A stretch of 7,878 nt of DNA from an uncultured archaeon (GTDB taxonomy: Archaea > Thermoproteota > Nitrososphaeria > Nitrososphaerales > CALBXV01): contig CALBXV010000474.1 in assembly GCA_937890045.1 (NCBI GenBank), positions 1-7,878 on the forward strand. Reading direction: 5' to 3'. Shown in pieces: positions 1 to 6,700 of this stretch. The notes beneath the pieces are model-generated. The model was not told the origin of the DNA. It saw only the letters and a list, made by a program, of their open reading frames with translations, and searched no databases. Positions within the stretch are counted from its first letter, which is position 1, and every line of letters begins with the position of its first letter. Both the position numbers and the translations under genes were made by a program.

Positions 1-510
1 ACTATCTAATGCTCTAAATCCACTTGTTGTATCTTTTATTTCTATTTTTAATATATTTCTAGATATAAAATTTGCAGTTTTACTTATTATGTTTCTAAAT
101 AATGTCCATGATTCTGTTTTACCTCCACTAATATATCGTGATCCTATTACTACATTATTTCCTTCTTTAATTGCTTTAATTAGTCTTGGTATATCTTTTG
201 GTGGGTGAGAAAAATCAGCGTCTAGTTGAATAAATACATCTGGTTTAATTTCTTTTAATCCCCATCTAAAACCTTCTAAGTATGCAGACCCAATACCCAT
301 TTTTTTTTCTCTTAATATTAAATTTATGCTCTGATCTTCAAGTTTTAGTTTATTTATTATTTCTATAGTGCCGTCTTTACTATTATCATCTACAAATAGA
401 ATTTTATAACTTAGATTAGTTTTATTTAATACATTTTTTATTTCATTAACTAGATTAATAATATTATTTTTTTCATTATATGTAGGAATAATTATTAGTA
501 TTTTTTTCAT
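1..510 (-). CDS. Dolichol/polyprenol-phosphate sugar synthase (GT2, Dpm1-like), 3' part missing
   Basis: The first 170 residues of a family 2 glycosyltransferase; the rest lies beyond the left edge. Dpm1-type enzymes move mannose or another hexose from a nucleotide sugar to a polyprenol phosphate at the cytosolic face of the membrane, making the lipid-linked donor for protein or lipid glycosylation. Visible family marks are PTYNE (9-13), DDNSKDGT (41-48), MGIGSAYLEGF (71-81), the metal-binding DAD (97-99) followed by SHPP, GSRY (123-126), a GG/W/R stretch (129-139), and DTTSGFRA (160-167). These match the Dpm1 subgroup better than general GT2 enzymes. Whether a C-terminal GtrA-like membrane domain follows cannot be seen. 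The ATG at 510 is fixed by an in-frame TAA directly upstream. The gene lies 27 bases after the aminotransferase and probably shares its transcript, which points to surface-glycan work. Family is secure; donor sugar is unknown. Confidence 0.9.
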   Translation of the reverse strand, partial: MKKILIIIPTYNEKNNIINLVNEIKNVLNKTNLSYKILFVDDNSKDGTIEIINKLKLEDQSINLILREKKMGIGSAYLEGFRWGLKEIKPDVFIQLDADFSHPPKDIPRLIKAIKEGNNVVIGSRYISGGKTESWTLFRNIISKTANFISRNILKIEIKDTTSGFRALDS

Positions 511-537
511 TTATTTTCTTACTCATATAAATTATTT

Positions 538-1650
538 TTAATAATCACAAGAATTTACTATATCTGCAATATATTCTAGTTCTTCATATTTTAACTCTGG
601 ATGAATTGGTAGAGTTAGTACATGTTCTGCAGCCCATTCTGTATTTGGTAAATTAACTTTAGATTCTACATTATATTGTGATTTATTTTTATAAATTGAA
701 TATTTATGAATTGGTGGATTATAATATACTCTTGCTTCAACTCCTGATTTTTTTAATTGTTCTAATAAATAATCTCTCTTTACTTTAACATTAATAGTAT
801 ATAGATACCAATTGTTTCTATGCTCATTTTTTTCATGTGGTTTTATTATATTCTTATTATTGATTAATTTATTTAAAATATCTGCGTTTTTCTTTCTAAT
901 TTGAATTAATTTCTCTATTTTTTTTAATTGTATATGGCCTATTGCAGCTTCTATTTCTGGCATTGTATAATTTGTTCCCTTTATTACTACATTATTTTCC
1001 CTATTAATACCATGATTACGAATTAACTTTATTTTATTTGCTAATTCATTATCATTCGTTACTACCATTCCCCCTTCACCTGATGTGATAATTTTGGTTG
1101 CTGAAAAGCTAAAAATTCCTATGTTTCCTAATGTTCCTGTATGTTTATTATTATATTTGGATCCTAATGATTGGCAGGCATCTTCAATTATTTGTATATT
1201 GTTTTTATTACTAATTTCTAATAATTCATCCATATTTACAGGATTACCATAAAGATGTACAGGAATTATTGCTTTAGTTTTTGAATTAATTTTATTTTTT
1301 ATATCAGAAATATCAATTGTATAATCTGTTTGATTTATATCAATTAATATAGGTTTCAGATCAGATTCTATTACTGCCTCCCATGTAGAAATAAATGTAA
1401 ATGCAGGAAGTAATATTTCATCTTGCTCTTTTAAATCTAAAGATAATAGTGCGGAATATAAAGATGATGTACCTGAATTTAAAGCAATCGCATGTTTAAT
1501 CCCTACATATTTTTTTACACTATCTTCTAGTTCTCTAACTCTTTCACCCCCATCAAAATTACTGCTTGTTAGAATTTTACTTTCTAATACTTTAGTAACT
1601 GCTTTAATTTCTTCATTATCTATACTTGGTCTATGTAATTTAATGTCCAT
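538..1650 (-). CDS. DegT/DnrJ/EryC1/StrS family PLP-dependent sugar aminotransferase
   Basis: A 370-residue fold-type I PLP enzyme of the family that aminates nucleotide-linked keto-sugars, as in the making of amino sugars for surface glycans. Residues below count from the ATG at 1650. The phosphate-binding GTSS is at 60-63, PVHLYG at 130-135, the cofactor-ring aspartate is in EDACQS (156-161, Asp157), and the Schiff-base lysine is Lys186 in SFSATK, followed by the usual GEGGM. RNHG (211-214) and the C-terminal YYNPPIH stretch are also typical, and length is normal for the family. A TTG lies one codon upstream, but the ATG at 1650 overlaps the TyrRS stop as TGATG and is the better start, giving translational coupling. 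A Dpm1-like glycosyltransferase follows, so a role in archaeal surface glycosylation is likely. The exact keto-sugar cannot be read from sequence. Confidence 0.93.
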   Translation of the reverse strand: MDIKLHRPSIDNEEIKAVTKVLESKILTSSNFDGGERVRELEDSVKKYVGIKHAIALNSGTSSLYSALLSLDLKEQDEILLPAFTFISTWEAVIESDLKPILIDINQTDYTIDISDIKNKINSKTKAIIPVHLYGNPVNMDELLEISNKNNIQIIEDACQSLGSKYNNKHTGTLGNIGIFSFSATKIITSGEGGMVVTNDNELANKIKLIRNHGINRENNVVIKGTNYTMPEIEAAIGHIQLKKIEKLIQIRKKNADILNKLINNKNIIKPHEKNEHRNNWYLYTINVKVKRDYLLEQLKKSGVEARVYYNPPIHKYSIYKNKSQYNVESKVNLPNTEWAAEHVLTLPIHPELKYEELEYIADIVNSCDY

Positions 1651-2711
1651 CAAATATGACCTAATATTTTAAATAATTCTTTATCATTTTTGAATTGTTC
1701 TCTTATAGGATTAATTAATTCATTTAGTAATGTTGATACTGAATTTTTTAAATCTAATGGATGAATATTATTGTTGATATAACTTTGTTCTAGATCATTA
1801 TAGTTATTAAATTCCAAATTTCCACCATATTTACTTGACCTTTCTATAATAAACTCCTTTTTCTCATGAAAAATTATGGTTTTTATTATATCTAGAATTG
1901 GATTATTATCTACTATATTCTGTGGGCAATATGCATTATTTATTTTATTTTTTATTGTTTTTTCATCATCATGAATAAAAATTGCGCTATTACCTTTTGA
2001 TTTACTCATTTTACTTGCAATTTTATTGTTACTTGACTTTTCTATTCCTTCTGGTTTTGTTAAACCAGCTAGTAAATGATGATGTATTGCAATTGGTTTC
2101 TTCCATTTTAATTTAGGAAAAACTTCTCTCACTAGCATGTGAATTTTTCTTTGATCCATGCCTGCATGTGCAATATTAATATTCATAGTGTATATGTCAA
2201 CTGCTTGCATAGGTGGATACAAATATTGAGCAAAATCAAGTGCTTCTTTTTCATTTCTTCCAAGTATAGTTAAACATCTTACATTTCGAGTAATTGTTAT
2301 ATTTCGAGAAAATTTAACTATATTTCTCCAGTATTCATCATTATTTTTATACAAATCTGAACCATGTACTATATTTACCCCTGGACAAAAAAACTTGAAT
2401 GCCTTTTCATAATATTTAGATAATTTAATTATTTTATCCCAATCTCCATCTAATTTATTATTAATATAACTATGCCAATCTGCTAGATAAACTGTACAAT
2501 TTAATCCTGCTTTTATAAAATCATTTATTTTATATCCGTTTATTAATAGACTTCCTATATGTAATGGTCCTGACATTTCAATTCCTATATAATGTTTTGG
2601 AGATTCATTTTGTGTTAATAATTCCTTTAAATCCTCTATAGTTACTACTTCTTCTGTTGGAAAACGAGTTATTAATTCAATTTTTTCTTCTATATTCAAT
2701 TTTCTATTCAC
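1650..2711 (-). CDS. tyrS: Tyrosyl-tRNA synthetase, archaeal type
   Basis: Class I aminoacyl-tRNA synthetase that charges tRNA-Tyr in the cytoplasm. The 353-residue protein has the HIGH variant HIGS (51-54) and KMSKSKGN (234-241). Tyrosine-pocket residues line up with my memory of Methanocaldococcus jannaschii TyrRS: Tyr41 (its Tyr32), Tyr165 (Tyr151), Gln169 (Gln155), Asp172 (Asp158) and Gln187 (Gln173, in MDQRKIHML). Ending near HPLDLKN and a short helical tail, with no S4 domain, is normal for archaeal forms. The start is uncertain: GTG at 2711 is the longest frame, while a TTG at 2699 (349 residues) would give the more usual N-terminal length and has AGGTGA about 8 bases before it. TyrRS rather than TrpRS is supported by the Tyr/Gln/Asp/Gln set. 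It is first in a minus-strand operon with sugar genes and overlaps the aminotransferase start. Confidence 0.95.
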   Translation of the reverse strand: MNRKLNIEEKIELITRFPTEEVVTIEDLKELLTQNESPKHYIGIEMSGPLHIGSLLINGYKINDFIKAGLNCTVYLADWHSYINNKLDGDWDKIIKLSKYYEKAFKFFCPGVNIVHGSDLYKNNDEYWRNIVKFSRNITITRNVRCLTILGRNEKEALDFAQYLYPPMQAVDIYTMNINIAHAGMDQRKIHMLVREVFPKLKWKKPIAIHHHLLAGLTKPEGIEKSSNNKIASKMSKSKGNSAIFIHDDEKTIKNKINNAYCPQNIVDNNPILDIIKTIIFHEKKEFIIERSSKYGGNLEFNNYNDLEQSYINNNIHPLDLKNSVSTLLNELINPIREQFKNDKELFKILGHI

Positions 2712-2734
2712 CTAATCTCAAATTCTTGTTTATA

Positions 2735-2748
2735 TTCTGATAAATAAT
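2735..2748 (-). promoter_or_regulatory. Possible TATA-like promoter for the tyrS operon
   Basis: On the minus strand, ATTATTTATC lies about 31 bases before the GTG at 2711, with a second A/T element (AATATAAAC) just after it. The position suits an archaeal promoter with a very short leader. Such A/T strings are common by chance in DNA this AT-rich, so the exact box is doubtful. Confidence 0.35.
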
Positions 2749-2755
2749 ATAATTA

Positions 2756-2766
2756 TTTATAAATAT
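2756..2766 (+). promoter_or_regulatory. TATA box of the YCII gene, leaderless transcript predicted
   Basis: TTTATAAATAT is a close match to the archaeal TATA consensus. Its centre lies about 25 bases before the ATG at 2785, so transcription should begin at or next to the start codon and give a leaderless mRNA. No Shine-Dalgarno sequence precedes the ATG, which agrees. The element is nearly palindromic and sits in the 73-base gap to the divergent tyrS, so it could influence both genes. Confidence 0.6.
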
Positions 2767-2784
2767 GTATAATAATTTATTTTT

Positions 2785-3057
2785 ATGCATAAATATGTTG
2801 TAATTGTTGAAAAATCTATATTATCTGAAGATATAAAATCACTGGAAAAATGTTCTAATGATCATCTAGATTATCTTAAAAATTTACAAAAATCTGGAAA
2901 TTTAGAAATTGCAGGAAAATTTATTGATGAAACTGGCGGTATGTATATACTTCTAGCTAATAGTGATGAAGAAGCATATGAATTTGCTAAAAATGATCCA
3001 TATTATATAAATAATTTAATAAAAATTGAAATTAAACAATGGGATCAGAAAATTTAG
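2785..3057 (+). CDS. YCII-domain small protein
   Basis: A 90-residue protein made almost wholly of one YCII-related (YciI-like) domain, a ferredoxin-like alpha/beta fold. Family marks are His27 in the HLDYLKNL helix, GNLEIAGKF (38-46), the GGMYIL strand (51-56), the EEAYEFA helix (62-68), DPYY (71-74) and the final strand ending in QWD. His27 and Asp71 correspond to the His/Asp pair thought to form the active or binding site in YciI proteins. Biochemical roles are poorly known; some relatives act as small dehalogenases or lyases, so I assign no reaction. The start is fixed by an in-frame TAA four codons upstream and by the leaderless-type promoter. It is a one-gene unit, the only complete plus-strand gene here, and ends 4 bases from the convergent LsrF-like gene. 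Confidence 0.85.
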   Translation: MHKYVVIVEKSILSEDIKSLEKCSNDHLDYLKNLQKSGNLEIAGKFIDETGGMYILLANSDEEAYEFAKNDPYYINNLIKIEIKQWDQKI

Positions 3058-3061
3058 ATTT

Positions 3062-3859
3062 TTACTGATTGATATTAGATGTTTTATTAGCTGATAATTT
3101 TTCATATAACTCATATGCTTGTGATACTGAAAAATTATTATGAATTACTCCTCTTACAGCTTTTATCATTGCTATAGGATTTTCTGATTGAAAAATATTT
3201 CTTCCCATATCTACTCCTATTGCACCACTTTTTATTGAATTATATGCTAATTGTAATGCATCTCTTTCTGGAATTTTTTTACCTCCAGCTATAACAATTG
3301 GAATTGGGCAACCTTTTACTACTTGCTCAAAATTTTCACAATAGTAAGTTTTAACAACATGTGCACCTAGTTCAGCGGCTACTCTACAAGCTAATCCTAA
3401 ATATCTAGCATCTCTATTCATATCTTTTCCTACAGCTGTAACTGCTAATACTGGTATTCCATATCTTTCACCTTCATTAACTATTTTTGATAAATTAACT
3501 AAAGATTGTTTTTCATATTCTCCGCCAACAAATATTGATGAAGTGATTGCTGATGCGTTTAACCTAATTGCTTCTTCAATATTAGTAGTAATTTCCTCGT
3601 TAGATAATTCTTTTAATATACTTGTACCGCCTGAAACTCTTAATACGATTGGTATATTTGACTGTGAATTTATTGTGGTTCTTAATAAACCTCTAGTTAT
3701 CATTAAAGCATCTGAATTTGGAATTAAACTTCTAAGAAGTTGTTTTGGGTTTTCTAATCCAGTTGTAGGACCTTGAAAATATCCATGATCTACAGCTAAC
3801 ATAACTATTTTACCATTTTTTATTATTCTTGATAATCTATTATTTAATCCCCAAGACAT
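3062..3859 (-). CDS. lsrF: LsrF-like thiolase / class I (DeoC/FbaB-type) aldolase
   Basis: A 265-residue TIM-barrel protein strikingly like E. coli LsrF, the 3-hydroxy-5-phosphonooxypentane-2,4-dione thiolase that passes an acetyl group to CoA and releases dihydroxyacetone phosphate in autoinducer-2 breakdown. Shared marks, numbered from the ATG at 3859, are WGLNNRLSRI (3-12), DHGYFQGPTTGLE (24-36), VGKDMNRDARY (143-153), the presumed Schiff-base lysine Lys170 in VVKTYY, PIVIAGGKK (187-195) and GVDMGRNIFQ (215-224). The set is much nearer LsrF than archaeal ADH synthase (MJ0400) or fructose-bisphosphate aldolase. An in-frame GTG at 3868 would add three residues, but AGTGA there suits a ribosome site for the ATG. 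No lsrK, lsrG, lsrR or transporter gene is present, so the true substrate may be another phosphorylated ketose. It lies downstream of the MDR dehydrogenase. Confidence 0.85.
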   Translation of the reverse strand: MSWGLNNRLSRIIKNGKIVMLAVDHGYFQGPTTGLENPKQLLRSLIPNSDALMITRGLLRTTINSQSNIPIVLRVSGGTSILKELSNEEITTNIEEAIRLNASAITSSIFVGGEYEKQSLVNLSKIVNEGERYGIPVLAVTAVGKDMNRDARYLGLACRVAAELGAHVVKTYYCENFEQVVKGCPIPIVIAGGKKIPERDALQLAYNSIKSGAIGVDMGRNIFQSENPIAMIKAVRGVIHNNFSVSQAYELYEKLSANKTSNINQ

Positions 3860-3890
3860 TATATTCACTAATCTCTAAATTAATAATAGA

Positions 3891-3900
3891 AATAATTAAA
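3891..3900 (-). promoter_or_regulatory. Weak TATA-like element before the LsrF-like gene
   Basis: The 56-base gap between the dehydrogenase stop and the ATG at 3859 contains TTTAATTATT on the minus strand, about 36 bases upstream of the ATG. It could give the LsrF-like gene its own promoter with a leader of about ten bases carrying AGTGA. No hairpin terminator is visible in the gap. Base composition makes chance matches likely. Confidence 0.3.
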
Positions 3901-3915
3901 CATAACTGTTTTTTA

Positions 3916-4938
3916 CTAATTGACTATCGCTATTTTTATACAATTTTCTTTTTCTATAGTGGATAAAGCAATTTTGAAATCTTTAATATTATATTTATGA
4001 GTTATGAAATCTTCTAAAGATATTTTGTTACTAGATAAATATTCTAGTGCCAACTTAGTATCTTTTTCTGTAGCTGCATTACTTGTTATTATGCTGATTT
4101 CATTAGTTACTAATTTGCTTATATCATATTTTAATACTGAATTTATTGCAGGTATTCCAAAAAGTAAGATTTTGCCACCTTTTCTTAATACTTTTAAAGA
4201 TTTAATAATTGCATTCATATTACCTGTTGCAACAATTGCTACATCTACTCCAATATTATTGGTTCCTTGATTTATTATATCAATTTCTTTATTATCTAAT
4301 GCGTTTATAGGAATACATTTTTCTGTTTTTTGTGCGTATTTTAATTTTTCATTCTTTATATCATTTACAAAAATCTTATCTGCTCCTTCTAATCGTAATA
4401 ATTTTAAAAATATTAACCCTATTGATCCTAATCCTGAAATATAATATGAATTGTTTTTTTTAATTTTAATCTTATTTAATGCTCTAATACAACATGCCAT
4501 AGGTTCAATAAACATTGCATTTTCAAAAGAAACATGTTTTGGTAATTTTAATATTCCATTATTAACTATGTTTATTTGTGGAACTTTAAAAAATTCAGCA
4601 AATCCTCCAGGTTCAATATTTGTTTTTCTATATTGATTGCACATTGTTTCACTATTATTTAAACAATGATGACATTTATAACATGGGACATGATGATGAA
4701 TGAAAACTCTTTCTCCAATCTTGAAATCTCTAACCTTTTTTCCTTTTTTATGTATTATTCCTACTGGTTCATGACCTAAGGTTATTCCTGAGGCTTTATA
4801 ATTTCCATTTATTTTCTCAATATCTGTTCCACATAAACCACACATTTTCATATTTATTATAACTTCATTTTCACCACAGATTGGTATTTCTGTGTTTACA
4901 ATTTTAGTTATTGAATTATTTATTAATACTGTTAACAT
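3916..4938 (-). CDS. Zinc-dependent medium-chain (MDR) alcohol/polyol dehydrogenase
   Basis: A 340-residue MDR-family oxidoreductase, likely acting on a secondary alcohol, sugar or polyol with NAD(H). The catalytic-zinc region has Cys36 in CGTD (36-39), the GHE motif with His56-Glu57, and Glu145 in FIEPMACC. The structural-zinc loop is complete, with Cys86, Cys89, Cys92 and Cys100. The Rossmann fold has SGLGSIG (168-174), and Asp193 at the end of the second strand favours NAD over NADP. The overall pattern resembles the sorbitol/threonine dehydrogenase side of the family, but the substrate cannot be decided. It begins 8 bases after the mutase-subunit stop, with GAGAAG before the ATG, so the two are surely co-transcribed. 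The LsrF-like gene follows. One reading is that it oxidises a hydroxyl to the ketone that the LsrF-like enzyme cleaves; this is inference. Confidence 0.9.
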   Translation of the reverse strand: MLTVLINNSITKIVNTEIPICGENEVIINMKMCGLCGTDIEKINGNYKASGITLGHEPVGIIHKKGKKVRDFKIGERVFIHHHVPCYKCHHCLNNSETMCNQYRKTNIEPGGFAEFFKVPQINIVNNGILKLPKHVSFENAMFIEPMACCIRALNKIKIKKNNSYYISGLGSIGLIFLKLLRLEGADKIFVNDIKNEKLKYAQKTEKCIPINALDNKEIDIINQGTNNIGVDVAIVATGNMNAIIKSLKVLRKGGKILLFGIPAINSVLKYDISKLVTNEISIITSNAATEKDTKLALEYLSSNKISLEDFITHKYNIKDFKIALSTIEKENCIKIAIVN

Positions 4939-4946
4939 TGACTTCT

Positions 4947-5372
4947 CTATTCTTTTCCTCTTTTTTTATAAACTTCTGATTCTATATGCTCTATTATTAT
5001 ATTTAATTTAGTTCCTGGACCAAAATTACCTGTTATTCCTTTTTTTTCTAATTTTTGTTTATCTTCATCTGGAATTATTCCTCCACCTATTATTGCAATA
5101 TTATTAATATTATTTTCTCTTAAAATCTGAGAAATTTTTGTAAAAATTGTCATATGAGCCCCATTTAATAAACTTAATGCTATTGCATCTACGTCTTCTT
5201 CTATTGCCATTTTCACTATATTCTTTGGAGTTATTTTTAATCCGCTATATATTACTTCCATACCTGATTTCATTAACGCCTTACATAAAATTAAAGCCCC
5301 TCTATCATGACCGTCTAATCCAGGTTTACCGACTAATATTCTTATATTCTTTGATGTCAACTTATTAAACAA
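4947..5372 (-). CDS. mcmA2: Methylmalonyl-CoA mutase small (B12-binding) subunit
   Basis: A 141-residue cobalamin-binding domain, equal to the C-terminal part of one-chain methylmalonyl-CoA mutase and found as a separate subunit in archaea. With the large catalytic subunit, not in this window, it interconverts (R)-methylmalonyl-CoA and succinyl-CoA. The base-off/His-on motif DxHxxG is Asp20-Gly-His22-Asp-Arg-Gly25; SLL (67-69) and GGG (96-98) are the other two B12-site marks, and FGPGT (117-121) is typical of the family. The start is TTG at 5372: an in-frame TAA lies three codons upstream, no ATG or GTG exists between it and the essential motif, and a TTG at 5360 is the only other option. The small subunit of another acyl-CoA mutase (such as isobutyryl-CoA mutase) cannot be excluded. 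In Nitrososphaerota the reaction is part of the 3-hydroxypropionate/4-hydroxybutyrate cycle. Confidence 0.92.
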   Translation of the reverse strand: MFNKLTSKNIRILVGKPGLDGHDRGALILCKALMKSGMEVIYSGLKITPKNIVKMAIEEDVDAIALSLLNGAHMTIFTKISQILRENNINNIAIIGGGIIPDEDKQKLEKKGITGNFGPGTKLNIIIEHIESEVYKKRGKE

Positions 5373-5390
5373 TATTAGTTATAATGTAAT

Positions 5391-5401
5391 ATATTAATAA
5401 A
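5391..5401 (-). promoter_or_regulatory. TATA box of the mutase-subunit gene, leaderless TTG start predicted
   Basis: TTTATTAATAT on the minus strand is centred about 25 bases before the TTG at 5372, so transcription should begin at the start codon. It lies in the 44-base gap after birA. The T-run just before it (TTATTTTT, minus strand) could also end birA transcripts. No Shine-Dalgarno sequence precedes the TTG. This suggests the mutase-dehydrogenase pair can be transcribed apart from the kinase-ligase pair. Confidence 0.5.
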
Positions 5402-5416
5402 AATAACGTTAATTTG

Positions 5417-6145
5417 TTATTCTATATAAATAATATTTTTGTAATCATATTGTTTTATTTCATTTGAAGGTAGTTTTATCTCTATATTATTATATTTTAA
5501 TTCAATTAATTTTCCTAATAATGTTTTGTTCTTATCTTTTACTGTGATCAATTTGTCTCTTAATCCATGAATAGCTATTTCTTTTAATGCAGTTCTAGGA
5601 CAGGTTATTAATTTTTGATATAACTCATTAAAATTATCTAGAAATTTATTTAAAAATTCATCTATATCTATTTTTTTTCCATATTCATCTCTAAGAGTTG
5701 TTGAATTTGATATTATTTCTTTAGGTAAAATTTTTGTTCTAAAATTTATATTTATACCTATTCCTATAATAATATAGTCTATTTTATTACCTTTAAATAT
5801 TGAATCAACTAAAATTCCACATACTTTTTTCTTATTAATTAAAATATCGTTTGGTAATTTTATTGTAGTTATAATTTTAGTTACATCTTTTATAGTTGAC
5901 GATATTAAATAGGCTATTATTAAACCAAATAATTGAGTAAAATTAATTTTATTTTTCGGTCTTAATATGATTGATAACCATAATCCTCCTTTAGGTGAAA
6001 ACCAATTGTTATTATTTCTACCTCTACCACATGATTGTTTTTCTGTTATTATTACTATCCCTTCTTTCATTCCTTTTTTAGCTAAATTATTAGCAATATT
6101 TTGTGTTGATTTTACATTTTTATATCTAATTATTTTAAATTTCAT
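5417..6145 (-). CDS. birA: Biotin protein ligase (biotin-[acetyl-CoA-carboxylase] ligase)
   Basis: A 242-residue monofunctional biotin protein ligase without the N-terminal helix-turn-helix of regulatory BirA. It makes biotinyl-AMP and attaches biotin to the lysine of the biotin carboxyl carrier protein. Visible marks are ST (13-14), GRGR (40-43) with Trp48 and FSPKGGLWLSI (49-59), KLPNDIL (96-102), KVCGIL (107-112, Lys107 matching E. coli Lys183), GIGIN (128-132) and a weak BPL_C domain from about residue 195. Two departures stand out: the usual KWPND has Leu97 for Trp, and the second GR of GRGRxGRxW is replaced by Asn45-Asn46. Arg43, which matches E. coli Arg118, is kept. It starts 9 bases after the kinase stop, behind a weak GAAG, so the two form an operon. 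The divergent carboxylase gene fits its role. Confidence 0.93.
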   Translation of the reverse strand: MKFKIIRYKNVKSTQNIANNLAKKGMKEGIVIITEKQSCGRGRNNNNWFSPKGGLWLSIILRPKNKINFTQLFGLIIAYLISSTIKDVTKIITTIKLPNDILINKKKVCGILVDSIFKGNKIDYIIIGIGININFRTKILPKEIISNSTTLRDEYGKKIDIDEFLNKFLDNFNELYQKLITCPRTALKEIAIHGLRDKLITVKDKNKTLLGKLIELKYNNIEIKLPSNEIKQYDYKNIIYIE

Positions 6146-6154
6146 CTTTATTCT

Positions 6155-6676
6155 TCAAATATTATTATAATCTTTTATTCCTATTTCATTTAATAATTTA
6201 TTTGCATATTTTCTTAATTCATTATTAATTTTGACTATTACTAATCCTTTATTTGGCTGACCGTAAAAAATCATTGTATTTATTGGAAATATTGCAGTAA
6301 ATAATAATGTTAATAAATCTTCTTCTCCTTCTACTATTATTTGTAATTTATCGTTTATTTTTAAGCAATTTTTTATTAATTCTATACTATCTTGTGTTAT
6401 ACATCCTTGAGGATTTCGTAATTTATAGAATTTTACTGAATTAATTAACGGAGGTTCTCTTTTAACTCTTTTTTCTTTACTGTCAAATACTGATATGTTG
6501 ATTGGAATATTATATTTAATAAATTTCTCTGTTGTTGCATCTCCAATAGTTATTGTTTGATTAGATTTAATTATATTCAATAAATATTTTCTATTTATTC
6601 TTTTATTATCAATTAATTTTCCTAAAGGAATTTTTAATTTATTTCGTACATTATCTGAGATGATATATTTCTTCAA
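6155..6676 (-). CDS. GTP-dependent dephospho-CoA kinase (DUF359 family)
   Basis: A 173-residue protein of the archaeal DUF359 family, shown in Thermococcus to phosphorylate dephospho-CoA with GTP, the last step of CoA synthesis, in place of bacterial CoaE. Key marks are the N-terminal PLGKLI (17-22), GDATTE (45-50), EGEEDLL (116-122) containing the acidic residues needed for catalysis, YGQPNKG (138-144) and a C-terminal helix. There is no P-loop, as expected for this family. The start is TTG at 6676: the next methionine is residue 135, in-frame stops lie upstream, and no ATG or GTG intervenes. It heads the minus-strand cluster, 9 bases before birA and divergent from the acyl-CoA carboxylase beta gene, joining CoA supply to CoA-thioester enzymes. 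Confidence 0.92.
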   Translation of the reverse strand: MKKYIISDNVRNKLKIPLGKLIDNKRINRKYLLNIIKSNQTITIGDATTEKFIKYNIPINISVFDSKEKRVKREPPLINSVKFYKLRNPQGCITQDSIELIKNCLKINDKLQIIVEGEEDLLTLLFTAIFPINTMIFYGQPNKGLVIVKINNELRKYANKLLNEIGIKDYNNI

Positions 6677-6700
6677 ATATACTATAAATATGCTCTTTCT

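Noticed and set aside
3543..3776. Open frame of 77 codons on the plus strand
   Set aside because: It lies wholly antisense to the LsrF-like gene, resembles no family I know, and has no promoter or ribosome site. It is a shadow of a well-conserved gene.
3062..3859. ADH synthase (MJ0400 type) of the alternative archaeal shikimate route
   Set aside because: The LsrF-specific blocks are present and MJ0400-type ones are not. The adjacent dehydrogenase is an MDR enzyme, not the type II dehydroquinate synthase expected beside it.
4004..4270. Open frame of 88 codons on the plus strand with a hydrophobic, membrane-like product
   Set aside because: Antisense to the dehydrogenase. The hydrophobic look comes from reading A/T-rich codons on the opposite strand.
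5147..5368. Leucine-rich open frame of 73 codons on the plus strand
   Set aside because: Antisense to the mutase B12-binding subunit, whose motifs are intact; low-complexity composition and no family resemblance.
5404..5411. Palindrome TAACGTTA between birA and the mutase gene
   Set aside because: Eight bases with no second copy in the neighbouring promoters is expected by chance in this composition.
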